From positions 3,410,001-3,474,000 of the forward strand of contig NZ_CP113062.1 of the NCBI RefSeq assembly GCF_026625765.1: DNA of 64,000 bases, given 5' to 3'. A program made the position numbers and the translations under genes. Below, piece after piece: positions 16,438 to 24,023 of this stretch (position 1 is the first letter of the stretch; each line of letters opens with the position of its first letter). Below the pieces are notes generated by a model. It was not told the DNA's origin. It saw nothing but the letters and a program-made list of their open reading frames with translations, and did not search any database. Origin of the DNA: Frigoribacterium sp. SL97. GTDB taxonomy: Bacteria > Actinomycetota > Actinomycetes > Actinomycetales > Microbacteriaceae.

Positions 16438-16917
16438 GTGACCGACCACCGAGGCCTCGGCCAGGGCGACACCGGCGCGGGGGCGACCTCGGTCGAACCA
16501 CGGATCGCCCTCACGGCGACGCCGTTCGTCACCGCGATCGCCCTCTCGCCGATCATCGCGATGGGCCTCGTGGTGGTGACCATGCGGCGCGCCCTCGAAC
16601 TGGCCGTCCCGGGCCGGACGGGCGTCGACGCCGGTGACCTGGGCGTCGTGCAGATCGCCTCGTTCGTGCTCTGGATCGGCATCGTGTTGCTCGCCTGGCT
16701 CGACCACCGTACGCTGCGCTCCCGCGGACTGGAGCGACCCTTCTCCTGGGCGTGGGCCCTGCTCGGCCCGCTCGTCTACCTGATCGGCCGCAGCGTCGTC
16801 GTGCGCCGCCGGGTCGGTGGCAGCGCCGCTCCGCTCTGGCTCTACCTCGGGCTGACCGTTCTCGGCTCCATCATCGCCGTGATCGTCGTCGTCTCGTCCG
16901 GGGTGCCGACGCCGTGA
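16438..16917 (+). CDS. Membrane protein of unknown function
   Basis: The 159-residue product has four hydrophobic segments (about 30-52, 70-92, 105-125, 135-155) and no catalytic motif. The middle portion (LERPFSWAWALLGPLVYLIGRSVVVRRR) resembles a family of actinobacterial DUF-type membrane proteins near Trp-rich helices. The GTG start at 16438 follows GAGGGGGA. It is coupled to the next gene by a GTGA overlap. Confidence 0.65.
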   Translation: MTDHRGLGQGDTGAGATSVEPRIALTATPFVTAIALSPIIAMGLVVVTMRRALELAVPGRTGVDAGDLGVVQIASFVLWIGIVLLAWLDHRTLRSRGLERPFSWAWALLGPLVYLIGRSVVVRRRVGGSAAPLWLYLGLTVLGSIIAVIVVVSSGVPTP

Positions 16918-17153
16918 GCGTCGTGGAGGTCAGCACCGTCGTCGTCGTCGGCCTGATCGTCGCCGTCGGCGTCGTGGCCGCCGTCGGCGTCGTCCGGCGC
17001 GGACGACGTGACCGGGCGATCGCCGCCCGCCTCGACGCCACCGACCCCGGGGCCGGGGTCCGTGCCCAGGCCGAGGCGGAACGCCGACACGAGGCCCCTC
17101 GAGGCGAGGCGGGCGGCATGTCCCGTTCGGCCGGCGGCAAGAACTCGGCCTGA
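16914..17153 (+). CDS. Small single-helix membrane protein
   Basis: The 79-residue protein has one transmembrane helix (about 5-27) followed by a charged cytosolic tail rich in Arg, Ala and Glu. The start is the GTG overlapping the previous stop (GTGA), giving translational coupling with the 159-residue membrane protein. The longer open frame through the neighbour is a shadow. The function is unknown. Confidence 0.6.
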   Translation: MSVVEVSTVVVVGLIVAVGVVAAVGVVRRGRRDRAIAARLDATDPGAGVRAQAEAERRHEAPRGEAGGMSRSAGGKNSA

Positions 17154-17191
17154 CCCGCGTCGAGCTGGGAACACGATCGCCGACGGACGCG

Positions 17192-17323
17192 TACTGTCAC
17201 ACGGGTCGAAGGCGTTTTCTTGCGTCTTCATTGGCCGGTGTTGCTTGCATCCCTGCCCGTGAAGCTCATGCGACAACATCGGCATCTGGGGCACGGCTAC
17301 GGACTCTTCCGCGGCCGTGCCCC
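17192..17323 (+). ncRNA. Candidate structured non-coding RNA
   Basis: The 351-bp gap 17154-17504 lacks a credible gene. A TACTGT hexamer (17192-17197) could act as -10. Downstream are CACGGG (17200-17205) pairing with CCCGTG (17256-17261), and CCGGTGTTG (17235-17243) pairing with CAACATCGG (17274-17282) with one G-U. These two pairings interleave like a pseudoknot or are alternatives. A 36-nt hairpin GGGGCACGGC...GCCGTGCCCC (17288-17323) follows and could terminate. The base composition is less GC-rich than its neighbours. No known RNA family is recognised. Confidence 0.35.
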
Positions 17324-17362
17324 TCTCTCGTGCCCGGGCGGGCCGCAGGTGCGGCCGACGCA

Positions 17363-17401
17363 AGGAGGCGCGGTGCGAGCCCCCTTCGCACCGCGCCTCC
17401 T
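17363..17401. terminator. Hairpin with 16-bp AGGAGGCGCGGTGCGA arms, copy 1
   Basis: Arms 17363-17378 and 17386-17401 are perfectly complementary around a 7-nt loop. The same 16-bp arms recur at 18513-18551. It lies 3' of the small membrane-protein operon and 5' of the dioxygenase-like gene. A terminator role is plausible, but there is no T-tract. Confidence 0.65.
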
Positions 17402-17504
17402 TCATGGGCGCTTCATCGGAGGCGCAGGGCCGGCGCATCGGGACGGGCTCCAGGATGACGGTGATCCCATCCGAGGCGACCAGCCCCGAGCCGAGAGCGT
17501 GACC

Positions 17505-18572
17505 ATGAGCGACCCCCGCCCGACCCGCATCCCCGAACCCGACCGCACGCCCGAGGGCCCTGCCTACGAGGGCCGACTGCTCGACCGCGTCGACGACGAG
17601 GTCGTCGACCAGGGCGTCGCCTTCGACCTGCGGACGCTCGTCTCGCGCCGCAGCGTGCTGGGCCTGATCGGGCTCGGGGCGGGCAGCGTCGTGCTCGCCG
17701 CCTGCACGTCGGCCACGGGGGCGGGCGGGACCGGCGCCTCCTCGACCGCCACGGCGTCGCCGAGCCCGAGCGCCTCCGCGGGCGCGGCCACCACGCTGCC
17801 GGCGGGCGAGATCCCCGACGAGACCGCCGGGCCCTACCCTGGCGACGGCTCGAACGGAGCCGACGTGCTCGAGCGGTCGGGCATCGTGCGCAGCGACATC
17901 CGGTCGAGCCTCGACGGTGGCACCACCGCGGCGGGGGTGCCGATCACGCTGAGCATGACGGTGCTCGACATGGCGAACGGCGACGTGCCGTTCGCCGACG
18001 TCGCCGTCTACGTCTGGCACTGCGACGCGGCCGGCGGGTACTCGATGTACTCGGACGGCATCACGGGCGAGACCTACCTGCGCGGCGTGCAGGTCGCCGA
18101 CGCCTCCGGCACCGTGACCTTCTCGTCGGTCTTCCCGGCCTGCTACTCGGGGCGATGGCCGCACGTCCACTTCGAGGTCTACCCCGACGTGGGGTCGATC
18201 ACCGATTCGACGAACGCGATCGCGACGTCCCAGCTCGCCCTGCCCGCGGACGCGTGCCGGACCGTCTACGCGCTCTCGGACTACGACGGTTCGACGGCCA
18301 ACCTCGGGCGGGTCAGCCTCGCCGACGACAACGTCTTCAGCGACGACAGCGGGGCACTCCAGCTGCCGACGGTGACGGGCGACGCGACGTCGGGCTACGC
18401 ACTGGCGCTGACCGTCCGCGTCGACACGGGCACGACACCCACCGCCGGCGCCGCACCCGGTGGCGGCGGCGCCCCGGCTCGCGCTGAGCCGCCGAGACCC
18501 CATGGCGACGGAAGGAGGCGCGGTGCGAGACCTCCTCGCACCGCGCCTCCTCGGGTCGTCGCCTACTGGTAG
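17505..18572 (+). CDS. Secreted intradiol dioxygenase-like lipoprotein
   Basis: The 355-residue protein resembles the exported intradiol dioxygenase-like family. It has an N-terminal helix-forming region, a twin-arginine-like SRRSVLGLIG followed by a lipobox LAAC (about residues 56-66), and a beta-sandwich domain with the iron-ligand regions YVWHCDAAGGYSMYS and GRWPHVHFEVYP. Catechol ring-cleavage enzymes use two Tyr and two His ligands, and candidates for these are present. It has no catechol pathway neighbours, so the substrate is open. The last roughly 25 codons read through an inverted repeat (18513-18551) and overlap the convergent GH16 gene, suggesting a lost stop or a frameshift near 18480. 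ATG 17505 is chosen; the upstream extension of the frame crosses hairpins. Confidence 0.8.
   Translation: MSDPRPTRIPEPDRTPEGPAYEGRLLDRVDDEVVDQGVAFDLRTLVSRRSVLGLIGLGAGSVVLAACTSATGAGGTGASSTATASPSPSASAGAATTLPAGEIPDETAGPYPGDGSNGADVLERSGIVRSDIRSSLDGGTTAAGVPITLSMTVLDMANGDVPFADVAVYVWHCDAAGGYSMYSDGITGETYLRGVQVADASGTVTFSSVFPACYSGRWPHVHFEVYPDVGSITDSTNAIATSQLALPADACRTVYALSDYDGSTANLGRVSLADDNVFSDDSGALQLPTVTGDATSGYALALTVRVDTGTTPTAGAAPGGGGAPARAEPPRPHGDGRRRGARPPRTAPPRVVAYW
18513..18551. repeat. Hairpin with 16-bp AGGAGGCGCGGTGCGA arms, copy 2
   Basis: Arms 18513-18528 and 18536-18551 are identical to those at 17363-17401; only the 7-nt loop differs. It sits inside the 3' end of the dioxygenase-like reading frame, just before the convergent GH16 stop, where a terminator would be expected. 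Confidence 0.75.
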
Positions 18573-19435
18573 ACGCGCACGTAGTCGACCTTCATCTGCT
18601 GCGGCAGCGGGGTGCTGCCGTCGGGGTAGCCGGGCCAGGCACCTCCGACCGCGACGTTGAGGATGATGAAGAAGGGCTTGTCGAAGACCCACGGGTCACC
18701 GCCCGTGCTGGCCGGCGTGACCTGGTGGTAGACCTGCCCGTCGACCGACCAGGTGATCGAGCCGGGTGCCCAGTCGACCGCGAAGGTGTGGAAGTCGTCG
18801 GCGATCGACCACCCCTGCGGGTGCTGCCACGTGCTGGTCAGGCCCTCACCGCCCGAGTAGCCGGGGCCGTGCACGGTGCCGTGCACGCGGTGCGGCTCGA
18901 AGCCGACGTTCTCCATGATGTCGATCTCGCCCGCGCTCGGCCAGGCGTTCGTGGGCAGGTCGGCCCCGAGCATCCAGAAGGCCGGCCAGATGCCCTGGCC
19001 GCGCGGGATCTGGATGCGCGCCTCGACCCGGCCGTACTGCGCCGTGTACTTGTCCTGCGTGGTCAGCCGGGCCGAGGTGTACGACCCGTCGCCCTCGCGC
19101 TTCGCGGTGATCACGAGGTTGCCGTTGCCGTCCAGGGCCGAGTTCGACCGCGAGTTCGTGTAGTTCTGCAGCTCGCCGTTGCCCCAGCCGCCCCCACCGG
19201 TCTCGAGGTTCCAGACCGAGGGGTCGGGGGCGCTGCCCGCGCCGCCGTCGAACTCCTGGGACCAGACGATCGCCTGCTGGGCGGAGGTCTCGGCCGAGGC
19301 CGGGGCGGGCGTGGCGGCGACCGTGGTCGCGGCGAGCGCCGCGGCGGCGGCCAGACCGACGCCGGTCAGGGTGCGACGCGTCAGGGTGCGACGGGTCAGG
19401 GTGCGTGTCGTCAGGTGCTGGTCGGTCCTCATCAT
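18563..19435 (-). CDS. Secreted glycoside hydrolase family 16 (beta-glucanase-type)
   Basis: The 290-residue protein has an export signal ending near ASA and a complete GH16 jelly-roll domain. The catalytic signature GEIDIMENVG holds nucleophile and acid/base Glu residues in the ExDxxE arrangement. Flanking markers include GQGIWPAFWMLG and FHTFAVDWAPGSITWSVDG. Family members hydrolyse beta-1,3- or 1,3-1,4-glucans such as laminarin. The n-region carries a short repeat, TLTRRTLTRRTLT. An alternative GTG start at 19522 overlaps the upstream stop (GTGA) and would add 29 residues encoded largely by three 18-bp tandem repeats; ATG 19435 is preferred. It likely shares a transcript with the beta-helix gene. 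Confidence 0.88.
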   Translation of the reverse strand: MMRTDQHLTTRTLTRRTLTRRTLTGVGLAAAAALAATTVAATPAPASAETSAQQAIVWSQEFDGGAGSAPDPSVWNLETGGGGWGNGELQNYTNSRSNSALDGNGNLVITAKREGDGSYTSARLTTQDKYTAQYGRVEARIQIPRGQGIWPAFWMLGADLPTNAWPSAGEIDIMENVGFEPHRVHGTVHGPGYSGGEGLTSTWQHPQGWSIADDFHTFAVDWAPGSITWSVDGQVYHQVTPASTGGDPWVFDKPFFIILNVAVGGAWPGYPDGSTPLPQQMKVDYVRVYQ

Positions 19436-19450
19436 GTCTCCGCTCGTCGT

Positions 19451-19504
19451 CGTGCGTCGGTTCGTGTCCGTGCGTCGGTTCGTGTCCGTGAGTCGGTTCG
19501 TGTC
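19451..19504. repeat. Three 18-bp tandem repeats upstream of GH16
   Basis: CGTGCGTCGGTTCGTGTC occurs at 19451-19468 and 19469-19486, with a one-base variant at 19487-19504. The repeats lie between the start of the GH16 gene and the end of the upstream gene, either in the leader or, if GTG 19522 is used, encoding TDTNRR-type repeats. Confidence 0.85.
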
Positions 19505-19518
19505 GTCAGGGCGTCCGG

Positions 19519-21306
19519 TCACGGGTACGTCACCACCCGGCTCGGGACGGTGTTGCCCGCGGGCGTCGGCACCGAGTCGCCGACGCCGTTGATGACGCTC
19601 GAGATCGTGCCGACGTCACCGAGCGAGACCGTGAAGACGCCGTGGGCCTTCACGCCCGGCACCCGGGGCACCTCGAAGGCCTGCGCCAGGCGCACCTGCG
19701 GGTTGGCGTTGAAGAACGAGTACACGCCGCCACCCCAGATCTCGTGGCTCGTCACGCCGTCCGCGACCTTGTACGCCGCCCAGCCCTCACCGGTCGGGCT
19801 CTGCCACGAGGCGTTGTCGGGCACGTCGTACGGCAGCTCGTTCTGGAAGAACACCGTGCGGCCGCGCTCGCCGTTCCACACCACCTGGTACTGCTGGTAG
19901 TGCTCGACGAACAGGCCGGTGGCCAGGACGTCGTCGCCGTTCACCTCGACGCCGGTCGCGCCGCGGTTGACCGTCCAGCCCGTGGGGGCGCCGCCGTGGT
20001 CGGCACGCCAGGCCCAGATGTGGTCGATGATCGTGTCGTCCGAGTTCACCTGCAACGTGGTGGTCGCGTTGCCCTGGATGCTCGAGCCGACGCGGAAGTA
20101 CACGTCCTGCACGCTCTGCGGGTTCGCCGCGTGGTCGACGTGCGAGCCCGTCGTGCCGAGTCGCATCAGCTGGTCGCTGTTCTGCGTGCCGGCGTCGACG
20201 ACGAGCCCCGAGACGTTCACCCCGGCGACGTCGGCCGTGGTCAGCACCGCGTCGCCGCTGGTCGGGACGAGCGTCGGGAACCCGATGCCCGTGACGACGG
20301 TGTCGGCCCGCGTGACCTCGATCGCCTGGTCGAGCTGATAGGTGCCCGGCGTGAAGAACAGGTTCAGGCCCTGCGCCAGGGCACCGTTGATCGTCGCGGC
20401 CGAGTCGCCCGGGTGCGCGACGAAGAAGTCGCGCATCGGCAGGTCGGTGCCGGGGGTGCCCGGCCAGGTGACCCCGGCCGAGTCCCGCTGCAGCGCGGGG
20501 ACGAACACGTGGTAGTCCCCCGCGTCGTCGACGTAGAGGTACGGCTTCTCGCGCGTGACCGGGGTCGTGGCGAGGGTCGTGTAGCTCTTCGAGAAGTCGT
20601 TCGCGGGCGCGCCCTGCACACCCGAGAAGGTCATGTTCCAGTTGCCGCCCTGCCACGAACCGAGGGTCGAGTCGCGCGTGTACCACTGCTGCTGCGACCC
20701 CGAGCTGACGGTGCCGTCGACCTTGCTGTCGGCGATGTAGCCGCCCGACGAGTAGCCCTGTCCGCCGTCCTGGTTCGACGGCCCCATCGTCAGGTCGCCC
20801 CTGATGTGGACGCGACGCATGGGTGCCGCCTGCGACACGGCCCAGCGGTCGACGCCCGACTCCGGCTCGACGGCGAGGTTCTCGACCGACCGCCAGAAGT
20901 TCTGGGTGGCGTTCTTCTCGTCGCCGGCGTTCCACCCGGAGTCGACGTTGACCGCACCCCGGATCGTGACGTCGTCGGGGTCCTTGCCGAGCCCCTGCAG
21001 CGCCGTGTAGAAGCCCAGGTTCGCGAAGACCCGGCCGTAGGTGCCGGGCTCGAACAGGAAGGCGTGGCGCTGGCCGCCGAACTGCGCCGTCGGGTTGCGC
21101 AGCTGCGCGTCGAAGGCCGCGTCGATGTCGGCCTGGATCGTCGAGGCCGGCACGCTCGGGTCGTACACGGTCACGTTCGGGCCGAATTCCGGCCGGTCGC
21201 TGGTGGTCACGGTCGGTGCCGACTGCGCGGCGAGCGCGGGCACCACCGCCCCCACGACGCTCGCGGCGACCCCCGCCGCGATCAGAGTCCTCATCCGTCT
21301 GTGCAT
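19519..21306 (-). CDS. Secreted right-handed beta-helix (pectate-lyase-like) protein
   Basis: The 595-residue protein has a signal peptide (MHRRMRTLIAAGVAASVVG...) and a repetitive beta-rich body with Gly-Asn-Asp turns. Examples are DDVTIRGAVNVDSG, GDLTMGPSNQDGGQGYSSGG and ADTVVTGIGFPTLVP, typical of parallel beta-helices. Similar Streptomyces proteins are often labelled adenylyl cyclase, for which I see no motif; the fold also recalls GH55 exo-beta-1,3-glucanases with two beta-helix halves. Its position directly upstream of a GH16 beta-glucanase favours a role in beta-glucan or pectin breakdown, which is inference. ATG 21306 follows GAGAAG. Confidence 0.7.
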   Translation of the reverse strand: MHRRMRTLIAAGVAASVVGAVVPALAAQSAPTVTTSDRPEFGPNVTVYDPSVPASTIQADIDAAFDAQLRNPTAQFGGQRHAFLFEPGTYGRVFANLGFYTALQGLGKDPDDVTIRGAVNVDSGWNAGDEKNATQNFWRSVENLAVEPESGVDRWAVSQAAPMRRVHIRGDLTMGPSNQDGGQGYSSGGYIADSKVDGTVSSGSQQQWYTRDSTLGSWQGGNWNMTFSGVQGAPANDFSKSYTTLATTPVTREKPYLYVDDAGDYHVFVPALQRDSAGVTWPGTPGTDLPMRDFFVAHPGDSAATINGALAQGLNLFFTPGTYQLDQAIEVTRADTVVTGIGFPTLVPTSGDAVLTTADVAGVNVSGLVVDAGTQNSDQLMRLGTTGSHVDHAANPQSVQDVYFRVGSSIQGNATTTLQVNSDDTIIDHIWAWRADHGGAPTGWTVNRGATGVEVNGDDVLATGLFVEHYQQYQVVWNGERGRTVFFQNELPYDVPDNASWQSPTGEGWAAYKVADGVTSHEIWGGGVYSFFNANPQVRLAQAFEVPRVPGVKAHGVFTVSLGDVGTISSVINGVGDSVPTPAGNTVPSRVVTYP

Positions 21307-21430
21307 GATCTTCTCGTCTCCGGTGGCGTCTTTGCCACCCGATCCGGACGCTACGCCCGCCTCCACGACGAAACAAGACCCCCCTGTCCAGTACGCGAAC
21401 GGGGGGGTGCGGGAAAAGTGCGGAGACTGC

Positions 21431-21469
21431 AGGAGGCGCGGTGCCGGTCACGCCGGCACCGCGCCTCCT
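21431..21469. terminator. Hairpin with 17-bp AGGAGGCGCGGTGCCGG arms
   Basis: Arms 21431-21447 and 21453-21469 are perfectly complementary around TCACG. The first 14 bases of the arm equal those of the elements at 17363 and 18513. It lies 3' of the minus-strand amino-acid importer operon ending at 21482, matching a terminator position. Confidence 0.75.
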
Positions 21470-21481
21470 CGGGTCCTGCGG

Positions 21482-22249
21482 TCAGAGCACCTGGTCGAGG
21501 AAGGTCTTCAGCCGGTCGGTGCGCGGGTGGTCGAAGAGCTGGGCCGGCGGCCCGGCCTCGACGACGACGCCACGGTCCATGAAGACGACCTGGTCGGCGG
21601 CCTCGCGGGCGAAGCCCATCTCGTGGGTGACGACGACCATGGTCATGCCCGCGCCGGCCAGGCCCTTCATCAGGGCGAGCACGCCCTTGACCAGCTCGGG
21701 GTCGAGGGCCGAGGTGGCCTCGTCGAAGAGCATGACCTCGGGGCCGAGCGCCAGGGCCCGGGCGATGGCGACGCGCTGCTTCTGGCCTCCCGAGAGGGAC
21801 GCGGGCCGTACGTCGGCCTTCTCGGCGAGCCCGACCTCGGTGAGGCGCTCGAGCGCGACCCGTCGGGCCTCGGCCGCCGACACCCGACGCACCCGGCGGA
21901 GCGGCAGCACGATGTTGTCGAGCACCGTCCGGTGCGGGAACAGGTTGAAGTGCTGGAACACCATGCCGACCCGACGACGCAGCGCGTCCTCGGAGCCGTG
22001 CAGCACGTCCGTCCCGTCGAGCAGCACCTCGCCGCCCGAGGGCTCCTCGAGGCGGTTGATGCAGCGCAACACCGTCGACTTGCCCGACCCCGAGGGGCCG
22101 ATGATGCAGGTCGTCGAACCGGCGGGCACCACGAGGTCGATGCCGTGCAGCACCCGGGTGGCGCCGAAGTCCTTGGTCAGGCCCCGGATCTCGAGGTCGC
22201 CGGCGGTCTGGACCGAGGGCACGGCAGGAGGCGCGGTGAGGGTGGTCAT
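21482..22249 (-). CDS. Polar amino-acid ABC transporter ATP-binding protein
   Basis: The 255-residue ATPase matches the GlnQ/HisP group, with Walker A GPSGSGKST, Q-loop VFQHFNLFPH, signature LSGGQKQRVAIARAL, Walker B VMLFDEATSALDPE and H-loop VVTHEMGFAREAADQVVFMD. The last motif is characteristic of polar amino-acid importers. It is the third gene of the binding protein-permease-ATPase operon and its ATG overlaps the permease stop by 4 nt (ATGA). An AGGAGGCGCG copy lies inside its early codons. Confidence 0.92.
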   Translation of the reverse strand: MTTLTAPPAVPSVQTAGDLEIRGLTKDFGATRVLHGIDLVVPAGSTTCIIGPSGSGKSTVLRCINRLEEPSGGEVLLDGTDVLHGSEDALRRRVGMVFQHFNLFPHRTVLDNIVLPLRRVRRVSAAEARRVALERLTEVGLAEKADVRPASLSGGQKQRVAIARALALGPEVMLFDEATSALDPELVKGVLALMKGLAGAGMTMVVVTHEMGFAREAADQVVFMDRGVVVEAGPPAQLFDHPRTDRLKTFLDQVL

Positions 22250-23112
22250 CGAGGGGCTCCAGACGTGGCGGGGGCGAGGGGTTCGGTGGTGGCGGCCGAG
22301 GCGGTGGCGGCCGAGGTGGCGGGGGCGGCCGTGGCGACCGCTCCCGCCGAGGTCGGCGGGGAGGCCGGTGGCACCGTGCCCGACGGGCGCCTCCCGAACG
22401 AGCGGCCCTCGCGCAGCCGGCGGTCGATGACGTTGACCAGGTGCGTCAACGGCACCGTGATGATCAGGTAGAACACGCCCGCCAGCACGAGCGGCGAGAG
22501 GTTGCCGTTGGTGATGGCCGCGTCCTGCCCGATGCGGAACAGCTCGCGCTGCGACGTGATCAGGCCGAGGAAGTACACGAGCGACGAGTCCTTGACGATC
22601 GCGATGAACTGGTTCACCAGCGACGGGAGCACCTGGCGGATGCCCTGCGGGATCACGACGAGCCGCATCGAGTCGCCGTGGCTCATGCCGAGCGCCCGGG
22701 ACGCCTCGAGCTGGCCGCGGTCGACCGCGAGGATGCCGGCCCGGAAGATCTCGCCGATGTACGCGCTGGCGATCAGGCTGAGGGCGAGGATGCCCAGCGG
22801 GTACGGGTTCCCCCGCGTGAACAGGTTGAACAGCGGGGACAGGCCCGTGCCGATCAGCAGGATCGTGAGGATGGCCGGGAGGCCGCGGAACACGTCGGTA
22901 TAGATGCGGCTGAGCACGCGCGGCAGGCGATGGCGGCTCGTGCCCATCACCGCGAGCAGCAGCCCGACCACGATGCCGATCGCCGTGGCGCAGAGGGCCA
23001 GCAGCAGCGTGTTCCACACCCCGTAGGCGAGCATGTCGGGCAGCGTGCGCAGCATCGCCTCGCCGTCGAAGAAGCTGCGGCCGATGTTGGCCAGCGCGTC
23101 GGAGAAGTTCAC
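22246..23112 (-). CDS. Polar amino-acid ABC transporter permease
   Basis: The 288-residue permease belongs to the HisM/GlnP type. Transmembrane helices begin near residue 20, and the coupling EAA loop reads EASRALGMSHGDSMRLVVIPQGIRQVLP. The C-terminal 50 residues are an unusual Ala/Pro/Thr-rich low-complexity tail. The GTG start at 23112 is chosen because AGGGGG lies six bases upstream; the longer frame overlaps the binding-protein gene. It probably forms a homodimeric pore as no second permease is present. Confidence 0.9.
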   Translation of the reverse strand: MNFSDALANIGRSFFDGEAMLRTLPDMLAYGVWNTLLLALCATAIGIVVGLLLAVMGTSRHRLPRVLSRIYTDVFRGLPAILTILLIGTGLSPLFNLFTRGNPYPLGILALSLIASAYIGEIFRAGILAVDRGQLEASRALGMSHGDSMRLVVIPQGIRQVLPSLVNQFIAIVKDSSLVYFLGLITSQRELFRIGQDAAITNGNLSPLVLAGVFYLIITVPLTHLVNVIDRRLREGRSFGRRPSGTVPPASPPTSAGAVATAAPATSAATASAATTEPLAPATSGAPR

Positions 23113-23125
23113 GGTCGCCCCCTGC

Positions 23126-23956
23126 TCACTCGCTCGGCTGGAACTCGTCGGGCACGGGCTGGTCCGGGAAGAACTCCTGGTCGATCTCGAGCCAGGTGCC
23201 GTCGGCGACGATGTCGGCGACAGCACCGTCCACGGCCGTCTTCAGTGCGTCGTTGCCCTTCGCGATCGGGAAGCCCACCGGGAACTCCGGCACGGCGACG
23301 TTGATCGCGATGGTCTGCGAGCCGTTCGACGCCGCCGCGTACTCCTCGGCCACGGGGAAGTCGAGGAAGTGCGCGTCGATGGTGCCCGAGCCCAGCGCGG
23401 CGACGGCGCTGTTGTTGTCGGGGAAGCGCACGAGCTCGGCACCGGTGAAGTTCTCCTGCGCGTAGCTGTCCTGGATCGTGCCCTGGACGATGCCGAGGCG
23501 CTTGCCGTCGAGCGAGGACTCGTCGTCGGTGATGCCCGAGCCGTCGGCGGCCAGGACCGAGATGTACCCGATGAAGTAGTGGTCGCTGAAGTCGACCGTC
23601 TTCTCGCGTTCTTCGGTGTCGCTGATGGACGCGGCCGCCATGTCGAGTTGCCCGTTGGCGACGGCGGGCAGCAGGGCCGAGAACTCCTGCGTGACGAACT
23701 CGGTCTTCAGCCCGAGGCGCTTCGCGACCTCCTTCGCCATCTCGACGTCGAAGCCCTGCAGCTCGCCGTCCTCGGTGTAGGCGTAGGGCTTCGTGTCGCC
23801 GGTCGTGCCGATCCGCAACGTGCCGGCCGAGACGGTGTCCAGCTCGTTCGAGGCGCCGGCTTCGGAGCCGCCCGACGAGCAGGCGGTCAGGGCGAGGCCG
23901 AGGGCGGCGACCGCGGCGAGGGCGGCCGTGAGGCGGGTGGTCGTTCGTCTGGTCAT
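23126..23956 (-). CDS. Amino-acid ABC transporter substrate-binding lipoprotein
   Basis: The 276-residue protein has a lipoprotein signal (MTRRTTTRLTAAL... lipobox LTAC at about 23-26) and a family 3 solute-binding domain. Domain landmarks include LRIGTTGDTKPYAYTEDGELQGFDVEMAKEVAKRLG and later GKRLGIVQGTIQ. Such proteins capture polar amino acids outside the membrane. It is the first gene of the importer operon. The neighbouring SolA-like oxidase on the same strand suggests the ligand may be an N-methylated or aromatic amino acid, which is inference. Confidence 0.9.
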   Translation of the reverse strand: MTRRTTTRLTAALAAVAALGLALTACSSGGSEAGASNELDTVSAGTLRIGTTGDTKPYAYTEDGELQGFDVEMAKEVAKRLGLKTEFVTQEFSALLPAVANGQLDMAAASISDTEEREKTVDFSDHYFIGYISVLAADGSGITDDESSLDGKRLGIVQGTIQDSYAQENFTGAELVRFPDNNSAVAALGSGTIDAHFLDFPVAEEYAAASNGSQTIAINVAVPEFPVGFPIAKGNDALKTAVDGAVADIVADGTWLEIDQEFFPDQPVPDEFQPSE

Positions 23957-24023
23957 GGTTCTCTCCTGTCAGGGCGGTGCGAGGGGAGTGCGGGGTGGGT
24001 TCGGGAGGCGCGGGTCGGGTCGA

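Noticed and set aside
17220..17504. N-terminal extension of the dioxygenase-like frame
   Set aside because: It would translate two hairpins, and the exported-lipoprotein signal begins after ATG 17505.
19519..21306. Adenylyl cyclase annotation
   Set aside because: No cyclase catalytic motif is visible; the sequence shows beta-helix repeats and a signal peptide.
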